A program made the translations under genes and the position numbers. Positions 21,734-30,707 of a stretch of DNA of 64,000 nt are shown one piece after another; positions within the stretch are counted from its first letter, which is position 1, and each line of letters opens with the position of its first letter. The notes under the pieces are model-generated. The model was not told the origin of the DNA. It was given only the letters and a program-made list of their open reading frames with translations, and ran no database searches. Where the stretch lies: NCBI RefSeq assembly GCF_900105395.1, contig NZ_LT629775.1, positions 1,178,001 through 1,242,000 of the forward strand, read 5' to 3'. The stretch comes from Streptomyces sp. TLI_053. GTDB lineage: Bacteria > Actinomycetota > Actinomycetes > Streptomycetales > Streptomycetaceae.

Positions 21734-24700
21734 CAGTACCGCACCTCCTGGCTCCGTCGGCGGATCACCGTCACCTCGTCGCGCTGGTTCCCGGTCGGTC
21801 CGAGGTAGTTGAACGCCCAGGAGAGCTGGGCGTAGCCGCCGATCAGGTGGGTGGGCTTGAGCAGCACCCTGGTCAGCGAGTTGTGGATGCCGCCGCGCTT
21901 GCCGCCGGTCTCGGCCCGGGGCACGTTGACGGTGCGTTCCTGCGCGTGGTGCATGTAGACCGTGCCGGGCGGCATCCGGTGCGAGACGACGGCCCGGGCG
22001 ACGACGACTCCGTTGCGGTTGACGGCCTCGATCCAGTCGTTGTCGGCGACTCCGATGGCGGCGGCGTCCTCGACCGACATCCAGACCACCTGCCCGCCGC
22101 GGGAGAGCGCGAGCATGAACAGGTTGTCCTGGTACTCGGAGTGGATGGACCACTTGTTGTGCGGGGTGAGGTAACGGACCGTCACTTCGGCGCGCCCGTC
22201 CGCGCCGAGGGCCGGTTCGCCGAAGAGCCGGCGCAGGTCGAGCGGCGGCCGGTAGACCGGCAGCGCCTCGCCGAGTTCGTGCATCCAGTCGTGGTCGACG
22301 AAGAAGTGCTGGCGCCCGCTGAGCGTGTGCCAGGGCTTGAGGTGCTCGGTGTTGACGGTGAACGGGCTGTAGCGGCGCCCGCCGGACTCGCTGCCGGACC
22401 ACTCGGGCGAGGTGACCACCGGGGCGGGGGCGGCCTGGGTGTCGGCGTAGGTGACCCGGCGGCCCTCGTTCTCCGCCGCGAGGTGCGCCAGCTCCCGTCC
22501 GGTGCGGCGCTCCAGGTACCGGAAGCCCTGGGTGGCGAGCCGCCCGTTGGTGGTGCCGGAGAGCGCGAGCACGGTGTCCGCGGCCTTGACGGCGGTGTCC
22601 AGCAGCGGGCGGCCGTCGGCCGGGCCGCCGCGGGCGGTCCCGTTGCGTGCCTTGAGCTGCTCGACCTCCTGGTCCGGCCGCAGCACCACGCCCTTGACGG
22701 GCAGGCCGAGTTGCTCGACCAGCGGACCCAGCGCGGCCATCTTCGCCGCCACGGCGGGGTAGTCGCGTTCGACCACGGCCAGGTTCGGCAGGGTGACGCC
22801 GGGGACGGGCTCGCAGTCCCCGTCGCGCCAGTCGGCGTCGGTGCCGCCGGGCTGCGCCGTCTCGCCGGGGGTGTCGTGCTGGAACGGCGTGGCGACGACG
22901 TCGTGCCGCACCCCGAGGTGCTCGGCGGCGAGTTCGGAGAACCGCCCGGCGATCGCGTGGAAGGCGTCGAAGTCGGTGCGGGCCTGCCAGGGCGGGTCGA
23001 CGGCCGGAGCGAAGGAGTGCACGAAGGGGTGCATGTCGGTGGAGGAGAGGTCGTGCTTCTCGTACCAGGTGGCGGCGGGCAGGACGACGTCGGACAGCAG
23101 GGTGGAGGAGGTCATCCGGAAGTCCAGCGAGAGCAGCAGGTCGAGCTTGCCCTCGGGTGCCTCCGGGTGCCAGCGGACGTCGCGCGGGCGCTGCTCCGGC
23201 CCGGCCTCGCGGGCCCGCAGCGAGGAGTGGGTGCCGAGCAGGTGCTTGCTGAAGTACTCGGCGCCCTTGGCGGAGGAGCCGAGCAGGTTGGCCCGCCAGA
23301 GCGTCATCACCCGGGGCCAGTTGGCGGGTTCGTCCGGGTCCTCGCAGGCGAACCCCAGGCGTCCGGCGCGCAGTTCCGCGACCACGTGCTCCTTCGGGTC
23401 GCGGCCGAGGTCGCGGGCCTCGTCGGCCAGGTCGAGCGGGTTGCGGTCGAAGGTCGGGTAGGAGGGCATCCAGCCGACCCGGGCCGAGCGGGCCAGCAGG
23501 TCGACGGTGGCCAGGCCGCGGAACCGGCCGGTGCCGAGCGGGGAGGCGAGCACGTCGGCGGGGTAGGTGTCGTAGCGCCACTGGTCGGTGTGCAGGAAGA
23601 ACCAGCCGGTGCCGATCATCTGCCGGGGCGGGCGGGACCAGTCGGTGGCTCCGGCGAGGGTGGCCCAGCCGGTGAACGGGCGGCACTTCTCCTGGCCCAC
23701 GTAGTGCGCCCAGCCGCCGCCGTTGCGGCCCTGGCAGCCGGTCAGGGTGAGCAGGGCGAGGAAGGACCGGTAGATGGTCTCGGAGTGGAACCAGTGGTTG
23801 GTGCCGGCGCCCATCAGGATCATGCAGCGGCCGCCGGACTCCTCGGCGGTGCGGGCGAACTCCCGGGCCACCCGGACCACCTGGGCGGCCGGGACCGAGG
23901 TGTGGCGTTCCTGCCAGGCGGGGGTGCCGGGGGTGTCGGCGTCCTGGTAGGAGTCCGGCCAGCGGCCGGGCAGGCCCGGGCGGCCCACGCCGTACTGGGC
24001 GAGCAGCAGGTCGTGGACGGTGGTGACCAGCGCGCCGCCGTCGAGGCGCAGGGCCGGGACGCCGCGGCGGACGATCCCGCCCAGGCCCTGGCCGTGCTCG
24101 CCGCCGTCGGTGTCGAAACGCGGCAGCAGCACCTCGACCGGGGTGGCCGCCTCGTCGCCGTACAGGGTGAGGCGCGGGTGCACGTCCTGGAGGTCGAGGT
24201 TCCAGCGGCCCTCGCCGGAGGCGGTCCAGCGGAAGCCGAGCGAGCCGTTGGGCACGGCGGGGCGGCCGGTCGCCCCGTCGAGGACGACGAGTTTCCAGTC
24301 GGCGCCCTCGACGCCGTCGCCCCCGTCCCCGCCCCCGTCCTCGCCCGAGCCACCGCCCCCGAGGTCGCTCGCGCGCAGGAACTTGGCGGGCACGTACCCG
24401 CCGTCCCGTTCGGTGAGGGTGACCAGGAACGGCAGGTCGGTGAAGCGGCGGACGTAGTCGTCGAAGAAGGGCGTCGTGCGGTCGACGAAGAACTCGCGCA
24501 GGATCACATGGCCCATCGCGAGGGCCAACGCAGCGTCGGTGCCGGGGTGGGGGTGCATCCACTCGTCGGCGAACTTGGTGTTGTCCGCGTAGTCCGGGGA
24601 GACCGCCACCACCTTCTGCCCCCGGTAGCGGGCCTCGGCCATCCAGTGCGCGTCCGGCGTCCGGGTGACCGGCACGTTGGAGCCCCACATCATCAGATAG

Positions 24701-25524
24701 GCGGCGTCCCACCAGTCCCCCGACTCGGGCACGTCGGTCTGGTCGCCGAACACCTGCGGGGAGGCGACCGGCAGGTCCGCGTACCAGTCGTAGAAGGAGA
24801 GCATCGGCGCGCCGATCAGCGCGTGGAAGCGGGCGCCGGCCGCGTGCGAGACCATCGACATCGCCGGGATCGGCGAGAACCCGGCGATCCGGTCCGGCCC
24901 GTACCGCTTCACGGTGTGCACGTGCGCGGCGGCGACGATCTCCACCGCCTCGTCCCAGCTCGTCCGCACCAGGCCGCCCTTGCCCCGGGCCCGCTGGTAG
25001 GAGCGGCGGCGCTCCGGATCGTCCTGGACGTCCGCCCAGGCGAGCACCGGGTCCCCCAGCCGGGCGAGCGCCTCCCGGTACAGCTCCAGCAGCACCCCGC
25101 GCACGTACGGGTGGCGGACCCGGGTGGGCGAGTAGGTGTACCAGGAGAAGGCGGCGCCGCGCGGGCAGCCGCGCGGCTCGTACTCGGGGCGGTCGGGGCC
25201 GACGGACGGGTAGTCGGTGGCCTGGGTCTCCCAGGTGATGATGCCGTCCTTGACGAAGACCTTCCAGCGGCAGGAGCCGGTGCAGTTGACGCCGTGGGTG
25301 GAGTACACGACCTTGTCGTGGCTCCAGCGGTCCCGGTAGAAGGAGTCGGAGTCCCGCCCGCCGGTGAGCCGGACGCTGTGCAGGTCGGGCGCCGGGGTTC
25401 CGGGGCGGAAGAACCGGCCCGCCCGCAGGAACGCGGCCCCCGGCTCGCCCGGAGCCGGGGCGCCGGTGCCGGCGTTGCCACCATCACTGCCGATACCGCC
25501 GGTGCCGCTGGTCGGCTCCCGCAC
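21733..25524 (-). CDS. narG: respiratory nitrate reductase alpha subunit (molybdopterin catalytic subunit)
   Basis: A 1263-residue catalytic subunit that reduces nitrate to nitrite on the cytoplasmic face using bis-MGD molybdenum. The FS0 ligands are His77, Cys81, Cys85 (THGVNCTGSC) and Cys120 (RGCPRG), each exactly 28 residues after the E. coli positions. Asp250 (FYDWYADLP) matches the molybdenum ligand Asp222 of E. coli. The GTG at 25524 is preceded by GGGAGGG and is preferred; ATG 25563 would add 13 residues. A Gly/Glu-rich low-complexity insert (LGGGGSGEDGGGDGGDG, from about residue 386) is an unusual surface loop. It is first in the narGHJI operon. No narK-type transporter is seen. Confidence 0.97.
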   Translation of the reverse strand: MREPTSGTGGIGSDGGNAGTGAPAPGEPGAAFLRAGRFFRPGTPAPDLHSVRLTGGRDSDSFYRDRWSHDKVVYSTHGVNCTGSCRWKVFVKDGIITWETQATDYPSVGPDRPEYEPRGCPRGAAFSWYTYSPTRVRHPYVRGVLLELYREALARLGDPVLAWADVQDDPERRRSYQRARGKGGLVRTSWDEAVEIVAAAHVHTVKRYGPDRIAGFSPIPAMSMVSHAAGARFHALIGAPMLSFYDWYADLPVASPQVFGDQTDVPESGDWWDAAYLMMWGSNVPVTRTPDAHWMAEARYRGQKVVAVSPDYADNTKFADEWMHPHPGTDAALALAMGHVILREFFVDRTTPFFDDYVRRFTDLPFLVTLTERDGGYVPAKFLRASDLGGGGSGEDGGGDGGDGVEGADWKLVVLDGATGRPAVPNGSLGFRWTASGEGRWNLDLQDVHPRLTLYGDEAATPVEVLLPRFDTDGGEHGQGLGGIVRRGVPALRLDGGALVTTVHDLLLAQYGVGRPGLPGRWPDSYQDADTPGTPAWQERHTSVPAAQVVRVAREFARTAEESGGRCMILMGAGTNHWFHSETIYRSFLALLTLTGCQGRNGGGWAHYVGQEKCRPFTGWATLAGATDWSRPPRQMIGTGWFFLHTDQWRYDTYPADVLASPLGTGRFRGLATVDLLARSARVGWMPSYPTFDRNPLDLADEARDLGRDPKEHVVAELRAGRLGFACEDPDEPANWPRVMTLWRANLLGSSAKGAEYFSKHLLGTHSSLRAREAGPEQRPRDVRWHPEAPEGKLDLLLSLDFRMTSSTLLSDVVLPAATWYEKHDLSSTDMHPFVHSFAPAVDPPWQARTDFDAFHAIAGRFSELAAEHLGVRHDVVATPFQHDTPGETAQPGGTDADWRDGDCEPVPGVTLPNLAVVERDYPAVAAKMAALGPLVEQLGLPVKGVVLRPDQEVEQLKARNGTARGGPADGRPLLDTAVKAADTVLALSGTTNGRLATQGFRYLERRTGRELAHLAAENEGRRVTYADTQAAPAPVVTSPEWSGSESGGRRYSPFTVNTEHLKPWHTLSGRQHFFVDHDWMHELGEALPVYRPPLDLRRLFGEPALGADGRAEVTVRYLTPHNKWSIHSEYQDNLFMLALSRGGQVVWMSVEDAAAIGVADNDWIEAVNRNGVVVARAVVSHRMPPGTVYMHHAQERTVNVPRAETGGKRGGIHNSLTRVLLKPTHLIGGYAQLSWAFNYLGPTGNQRDEVTVIRRRSQEVRY

Positions 25525-25685
25525 GTGAACACCCTCCCGATCCGGGCCGGACTGTGTGCCCATCGAAACCGCGCGGCCGCGGCACCGCACCCGGGGACGT
25601 CCCGTCGGGTGACCTGTCGCCCGGCCGCGGCCCGGTCCGGCGGGCCCGGCTGGCAGGACGCCCGCGCGGGCGGTGCGATGGGGTC

Positions 25686-26747
25686 ATGGACGACAGAGCC
25701 GTGGGAACAGCGGACGGGCACGGCGCGGACCGCGGTGGACCCGGCGGGCGGCGCGGGGGACCGCGGTGGGCCGCCCTCCCCCCGGCGACCGGGGCGGCGG
25801 TGATGGCGACCGGCATCATCTCGATCGGCTTCCACCTCAGCGGCTTCGACGCGCTGTCGGCCGCCGCGCTCTGGATCGCCGCACTGCTCTGGCTGCTGCT
25901 CGCCGCCGCCTTCGTCGCCCTGCTCGTCGGCGACCGGAGCGACTGGACCGCCCGGGCGCACACCCCGCCCGCGCTCACCGCCGTGGCCGCGACCACCGTG
26001 CTGGGCGTCCGGCTCGACCAGCTCGGCCGGACGACGGCGGCGGAGGCCCTGCTCGCCCTGGCCGCCGCGGCCTGGCCGGTGCTGCTGACCTCCGTACTGC
26101 GCCACCTTGGACGCCGGTTGCCCGGCGGCGCCTTCCTGATCTGTGTCGCCACCCAGGGCCTGGCCGTCCTGGCCGCCACCCTCGCCCCGCACACCGCCGA
26201 CTGGCTCGCCCGGGCGGCCCTGGCGCTGTTCCTGCTGGGGCTGCTGCTCTACCTGGACGCGCTGCTGCGCTTCGACCTCCGCCAGGTGACCGAGGGCGCC
26301 GGTGACCACTGGGTGGCCGGCGGCGCCCTGGCGATCTCGGCCCTGGCCGGCTCCAAGCTGCTCGCCTCCGGCGTCTGGAGCGGCGGCGCGCACACGGCGC
26401 TGCGGGTGGTCACGCTGGTCCTGCTGGGGATCGCGCTGCTCTGGTACGCCGTGCTGGCCGTCGCCGAGCTGACGCACCCCCGCTTCCGCTACGACCTGCG
26501 CCGCTGGTCGACCGTCTTCCCGTTGGGCATGACCTCGGTGGCCTCGCTGTCGACCTCCGCCGCCGCCCGGGTGGAGTGGCTGGACCCGCTGGGCCGGGCA
26601 CTGCTCTGGGTCGCGGCGACGGTGTGGCTGCTGGTCGCGTTCGGCGCGCTGCGCACCCTGCGGCGCGGCCGGCGGCGCCCCTCCGCCGGGGCCGGTACGG
26701 CTCCCGGTCCCGGTCGCGACCGGGCTCTCCCCGTCCGGGACGACTGA
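25686..26747 (+). CDS. TDT-family (SLAC1/TehA-like) membrane transporter
   Basis: A 353-residue membrane protein with about nine to ten hydrophobic helices, starting with the family opening PPATGAAVMATGIISIGFHL (~residues 32-51). It ends in an Arg-rich cytoplasmic tail. The TDT family includes tellurite-resistance TehA, C4-dicarboxylate carriers and plant SLAC1 anion channels, which conduct nitrate and chloride. It is transcribed divergently from narG with a gap of about 160 bases. An anion channel role in nitrate or nitrite movement is tempting, but that is inference from position and family only. The start is ATG 25686. Confidence 0.8.
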   Translation: MDDRAVGTADGHGADRGGPGGRRGGPRWAALPPATGAAVMATGIISIGFHLSGFDALSAAALWIAALLWLLLAAAFVALLVGDRSDWTARAHTPPALTAVAATTVLGVRLDQLGRTTAAEALLALAAAAWPVLLTSVLRHLGRRLPGGAFLICVATQGLAVLAATLAPHTADWLARAALALFLLGLLLYLDALLRFDLRQVTEGAGDHWVAGGALAISALAGSKLLASGVWSGGAHTALRVVTLVLLGIALLWYAVLAVAELTHPRFRYDLRRWSTVFPLGMTSVASLSTSAAARVEWLDPLGRALLWVAATVWLLVAFGALRTLRRGRRRPSAGAGTAPGPGRDRALPVRDD

Positions 26748-26748
26748 C

Positions 26749-26803
26749 CCCCCGACCGATCACCCCCACCGATCACCCCCCACCGATCACCCCCCACCGA
26801 TCA
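26749..26803. repeat. 14-bp tandem repeat (CACCCCCCACCGAT, about 4 copies)
   Basis: Directly after the transporter stop there are about four slightly varying copies of CACCCCCCACCGAT, ending in a degenerate copy. The region 26804-27022 that follows has no supported gene and lies downstream of the converging C2-like gene. Confidence 0.8.
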
Positions 26804-27022
26804 TCCCGACGGACCGTCAAGACCGACCGCCACGGACCCGCTCCCGACCGGGCGTCCCACTCACACGTCCCGGTCCCGGTCGCCGCACCCGCGCCCGTGT
26901 CCGCGACCGGGTCCACCTCGTTCTCCTCGCCCACGAGTCCGGCCCGGTCCCGCCGGCCGCCGGTCCGTCGACGGACCGGCGGTGACAGCGGGTCGGCCCC
27001 CCGGCGCGGGAGCCACGGGGGC

Positions 27023-27508
27023 TCAGTTCACGGCGTAGGTCACGTAGTAGACGGAGCCCTCGACGTCGGACTTGGCGAGTTTGGCGATATTTCCCCTCCC
27101 CTGCTCGTCCTCGCGGATCTGGACGGAGCCGAGCAGGTCGTCGCTGGACACGGAGTCGTAGTCCCAGAGCGAGAGGTTCTGGGCGAAGGAGACCGGAACG
27201 TCGATGCCCGGCTGGGCGGACTGGCCGGCCTGGATGCTGGTGGTCTGCTCGCCGCCGGGCCAGATGCTGCGGTCCAGGCCGCCGGCGGTGTCGGTGGTGA
27301 GGTACAGGTCGTCGGGGTCGGAGCGGGCGGTGTCGATCATCTGCACGGCCGAGGGGATGCCGCGCACGATGGACTCCAAGGACCCCAGGCCGAGCTCGTC
27401 CAGCGGAATGGACTCGGCGAGGTTGGCGATGGCTTCGTTGACCCCCACATCGGTACCGGTCGCGGCGTGCAGGCACCACACGTCCCGGATTGTCGCGGTC
27501 GCGGTCAT
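27023..27508 (-). CDS. small protein with C2-like calcium/lipid-binding motif
   Basis: A 161-residue protein with no signal peptide. The N-terminal half (~1-60) is helical (VNEAIANLAESIPLDELGLG). The C-terminal half is beta-rich and contains FAQNLSLWDYDSVSSDDLLG, which reads like the last calcium-binding loop of a C2 domain (DxDxxxxDDxxG), followed by a strand and VYYVTYAVN. C2 domains bind phospholipid or calcium; the call is mine from the motif only. The start ATG 27508 has AGGAGG upstream. It is divergent from the DUF6603-type operon across a 511-base gap and could be functionally tied to it. Confidence 0.7.
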   Translation of the reverse strand: MTATATIRDVWCLHAATGTDVGVNEAIANLAESIPLDELGLGSLESIVRGIPSAVQMIDTARSDPDDLYLTTDTAGGLDRSIWPGGEQTTSIQAGQSAQPGIDVPVSFAQNLSLWDYDSVSSDDLLGSVQIREDEQGRGNIAKLAKSDVEGSVYYVTYAVN

Positions 27509-28019
27509 GACGGCCTCCTGGGTCGACTTGATCGGGTCGGCTCTCATCGAGCGTCGAAAGGATCGAAAGGAGACGAATGACGGAATGCGACCATTGTCGC
27601 TCCGATCCGGGAACACGGTCCACTCCTCACGGTGACAAGTCCGAGGGGCGCAAAGAATCTCACGGAAAGTGTTGGAGCACCCGCGGGCTCGGGAATAGAG
27701 TGGGTCACATACCCGACAACTTTCCCTGCCGGGAGTTCTTTCCCGCAGGTCGACCCGCTGTTGAGGAGCTGGGTCCGGAATGTCCCGGACCATTGCCGTC
27801 GGGCCCGGAACCGGCGCTTCATCAGATCGGCAGCGCTTCGTCCCATCGGCGCGACCGATTCCCCTCGGGGGCGGTGCGGCATTCCACGGTCCGATCGGTG
27901 GCGCAGTGCCACCGGCGCGGCGTTCCCGCATCGATCACCATCCGTGGCACGGGCCGTGAATTGTCACTGCCCGTGATATTTCCCGGCCATTCTCCCGGAT
28001 TCGCCGCGAGGAGTCCGCC
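27509..28019. promoter_or_regulatory. long divergent intergenic region upstream of the DUF6603 operon
   Basis: 511 bases without a supported gene, clearly poorer in GC than the flanks. It should hold promoters for the C2-like gene (leftward) and the five-gene operon (rightward). A possible ECF-type promoter is GGAAT at 27692-27696 with CGAC 16-18 bases later; I could not find convincing -35/-10 boxes for the housekeeping sigma factor. GAGGAG just before the ATG at 28020 is the ribosome site. Confidence 0.4.
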
Positions 28020-28736
28020 ATGCCCCAGCTCAATCCCTTCCCCCACGACGGCGAGGGCGGACTCGGTCCGTCCGCCTCGGCCAAGGGCTGGCACCAGGGG
28101 TACGTCGCCGCGGTGAGTTCGCCGTCCGCACCGCCCCGGACCCCGCTGGTGCGCAGCACCGAATTCATGGACGCGTTCGAACTGGGCGCGGCGGCGGGCC
28201 GGGCGGACGGCCTGGCCGAGGGCTGGCGCTGGCGGTACTTCGGCGAGGACGCGCGGACCGGCGACGACACCGGGCAGGGACCGCAGCCGGCGCAGAGCCC
28301 CGCCGAGCCGGTGAACGCCGGGGAGGGCGGACCGGCGCGGGCGGACTACCCGCTGGCCTGGCACTGCGTGGGCGCGGCGGCGCTGCGGGTGCTGCTGGAG
28401 CAGTTCGCCCCGGGCTCCGACCGGGAGTTCCCCGGCCTGCGCCTGGACCGGGCCTGCGCCGACAAGGGCGTGCTCGGACTGTACCTGCCGGTCCGGCTGG
28501 TGCCCCGCGATCCCCCGGCCGAGCCGACCGGCGACCCGCTCGCCGATCAGGGGTACTGGCACGGCACCGCGACCGACTCGCTCGCCGACGCCGCGGCCGA
28601 GGGGCCGGACGGGCCCGACGCACCGGCCACCCGGGCGCCGGCCTTCCTCGGCCTGGTCCGCTACCGGCCCGCCGGGGAGCACGACTTCTGGGACGTCCTG
28701 CCGGCCGGAGGCCGGATGCCGCCGACGCGCGGCTGA
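28020..28736 (+). CDS. hypothetical protein, first gene of the DUF6603-type operon
   Basis: A 238-residue protein that I cannot assign to a named family. It begins with a disordered Pro/Gly/Ser stretch, then GYVAAVSSPSAPPRTPLVRS and the helix FMDAFELGAAAGRADGLAEG (~50-69). A linker rich in acidic residues and Pro follows, then a more compact part (~113-165, YPLAWHCVGAAALRVLLEQF). The end contains the conserved-looking FLGLVRYRPAGEHDFWDVLP. There is no signal peptide or membrane helix. It is followed 18 bases later by the DUF6603-like gene, so it is most likely co-transcribed. GAGGAG precedes the ATG. Confidence 0.8.
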   Translation: MPQLNPFPHDGEGGLGPSASAKGWHQGYVAAVSSPSAPPRTPLVRSTEFMDAFELGAAAGRADGLAEGWRWRYFGEDARTGDDTGQGPQPAQSPAEPVNAGEGGPARADYPLAWHCVGAAALRVLLEQFAPGSDREFPGLRLDRACADKGVLGLYLPVRLVPRDPPAEPTGDPLADQGYWHGTATDSLADAAAEGPDGPDAPATRAPAFLGLVRYRPAGEHDFWDVLPAGGRMPPTRG

Positions 28737-28754
28737 CGAGGAGCGAGGTGTGCC

Positions 28755-30707
28755 ATGGGCGTCCTTCCGGGGCTCGACCTGGAGAAACTGGCGGACGGTG
28801 TTCTCCCGGACACGCTGAAGATCGACCTGCCCCTGCCTCCGGTGCGGTTGCGCGGGCAGCTGGACCGCAAGGGCACCAAGGAGCTGTCCGGCGTGCTGAG
28901 CGCGGCGATGCCGGTCACCACGGTGACGGCGTTCGGTCAGATCTCGCTCGGCCGGCCGCCGGCGTTCATCGTGCTGATGGGCGCGACCTTCCCCGAGCCC
29001 GGGCTGCAGATCGGGCTGGGCTTCGCGGTCAGCGGCATCGGCGGGGTGGTGGGCGTCAACAAGGCGGTCGACCGGGACACGCTGCTGGCCTGCATCGCCG
29101 ACGGCACCGCCGGCGAACTGCTGTTCCCGCCCGACCCGGTGGAGGCCGCGCTGCGGGTGGTCCCGCGCCTGGCGTCGCTGTTCCCGACCGTTCCGGGGCG
29201 GCTCGTGGTCGGACCGATGTTCCGGATCTCCTGGGGCGGCCGGATGGTCGACCTGTCGGCGGCCGTGGTGGCGGAGCTGCCCGATCCGGTGCGGCTGTCG
29301 GTCCTCGGCATCCTGCGGGTGATGGTGCCCGATCCGGCGGCGCCGGTCATCGAGCTGAAGGCGACCTTCGCGGGCCAGTACGACACCGCCGAGCCGAGCG
29401 CCTTCCTGATGGCCTCGCTGACGGGTTCGCGGATGGCGGGCATCCCGCTCGACGGTGACGTCCTGGTGCTCAGCCGGGGCGGGGCCGACCCGCTCTTCGT
29501 GCTCAGCGCGGGCGGCTTCCACCCGGCGTTCCCGGTCCCGCGCGGGGTGCCGAAGCTGCACCGGCTGGCGATGGACCTCTCCCCCGCGCCGTGGCTCCAG
29601 CTGCGCTGCGAGGCGTACTTCGCGGTGACCAGCAACACCGTCCAGTTCGGGGCGAAGCTGTCCCTGGTCGCCGAGATCGCGGACTGCGGCCTGCGCGGGC
29701 AGTTCGCCCTGGACGTCCTGATCCACTTCAAGCCCCAGATGGCGTTCACCGCGTCGATGCGCGGCGCGCTGTCGGTCGAGGCGTTCGGCGAGACCCTGCT
29801 CGGCATCGCCTTCGAGCTGGTCCTGGAGGGCCCCACCCCCTGGCACGCGGTCGGCCGGGGCCGGATCAAGCTGTTCCTGTTCAAGGTGTCGTTCAACTTC
29901 GACCTGAGCTGGGGCGACGGGCCGCCCCCGCTGCCCACTGCCCGCGTCGACCTCGGCGGCGAGCTGGTCAAGGCGTTCGCGCAGCCGTCGGCGTGGAGCG
30001 TGCTGCCGCCGTCCGCCGCCGAACGCAGCCCGGTACTGCTCTCCCCGTCCGCGAACCGGCTGCTGGCCGAGGGGAGCCGGGTGCACCCGCACGGCCGGCT
30101 GGCGGCCCGCCAGCACGTGCTGCCGCTCGGGGTCGACATCGCGCGCTTCGGGAACGCGGCGGTCGACCCGCCGGAGCGGTGGGACATCACCGTCCCTCGG
30201 CTCGGCAAACAGGACGCCGAGGGCCCGGTCTCCGACTCGTTCGCGCCCGGGCAGTTCCTGGACCTGACCGAGGACCAGCAGCTGAGCACCGACGCCTACG
30301 CCCAGTACCGTTCGGGCGTCCGGCTCGCCCCCGACCTCTCGGGACCCGCCGACGCGGCCTTCGTCGGGGCGGAGCTCGGCTGGGAGACCAGGATCGTCCA
30401 GGACCCGGTGCCGATGCGCACCCACTTCCTGCGCATGGTCCGCTCCCACGCCCACGTCTCCGCCGAGCACGTGGCCGCCGCCGCCTCGATCCGCGACGCC
30501 CACTGGTGGCGGACCGCCGGGCCGGCGCTCCGGGTGGCGGCGGAACAGCCGCTCGCGGCGGTGTCCAGCTGGTCGATGACGCAGCTCACGGTCGCGGCCG
30601 CACCGCCCGGCGGCGGCACCGGGATACCGAACGCCGAACTGCGCGGCCTGCTGCGCGACCGCGCCGGGGTCCGGGTGGTGGAGGCCTGGGAGGCGAGACT
30701 CCGATGA
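28755..30707 (+). CDS. DUF6603-like protein
   Basis: A 650-residue protein whose middle (~60-400) resembles DUF6603. It has many amphipathic beta strands with the hallmarks VSGIGGVVGVNKAVDRD, GGFHPAFPVPRGVPKLHRLA, YFAVTSNTVQFGAKLSLVAE and LVLEGPTPWHAVGRGRIKLF. The alternating strand pattern suggests a large beta-sheet or barrel-like fold. No signal peptide is present, so it is probably cytoplasmic or carried by partners. The C-terminal ~230 residues are a separate, less conserved part that ends RDRAGVRVVEAWEARLR. It overlaps the next gene by four bases (ATGA). Function is unknown for the family. Confidence 0.75.
   Translation: MGVLPGLDLEKLADGVLPDTLKIDLPLPPVRLRGQLDRKGTKELSGVLSAAMPVTTVTAFGQISLGRPPAFIVLMGATFPEPGLQIGLGFAVSGIGGVVGVNKAVDRDTLLACIADGTAGELLFPPDPVEAALRVVPRLASLFPTVPGRLVVGPMFRISWGGRMVDLSAAVVAELPDPVRLSVLGILRVMVPDPAAPVIELKATFAGQYDTAEPSAFLMASLTGSRMAGIPLDGDVLVLSRGGADPLFVLSAGGFHPAFPVPRGVPKLHRLAMDLSPAPWLQLRCEAYFAVTSNTVQFGAKLSLVAEIADCGLRGQFALDVLIHFKPQMAFTASMRGALSVEAFGETLLGIAFELVLEGPTPWHAVGRGRIKLFLFKVSFNFDLSWGDGPPPLPTARVDLGGELVKAFAQPSAWSVLPPSAAERSPVLLSPSANRLLAEGSRVHPHGRLAARQHVLPLGVDIARFGNAAVDPPERWDITVPRLGKQDAEGPVSDSFAPGQFLDLTEDQQLSTDAYAQYRSGVRLAPDLSGPADAAFVGAELGWETRIVQDPVPMRTHFLRMVRSHAHVSAEHVAAAASIRDAHWWRTAGPALRVAAEQPLAAVSSWSMTQLTVAAAPPGGGTGIPNAELRGLLRDRAGVRVVEAWEARLR

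Noticed and set aside
20126-24712. A 1528-codon minus-strand frame covering narH and much of narG
   Set aside because: Only the narH part (to 21733) shows ferredoxin motifs. The rest is a shadow of narG in another frame, with Arg/Pro/Gly-rich sequence.
26749-26803. Tandem repeat considered as a CRISPR-like array
   Set aside because: The units are 14 bases and directly adjacent, with no spacers of constant size and no cas genes nearby.
27680-27715. ECF sigma promoter before the DUF6603 operon
   Set aside because: GGAAT/CGAC spacing is only loosely matched and no ECF sigma gene is near. It is kept only as a possibility inside the intergenic entry.
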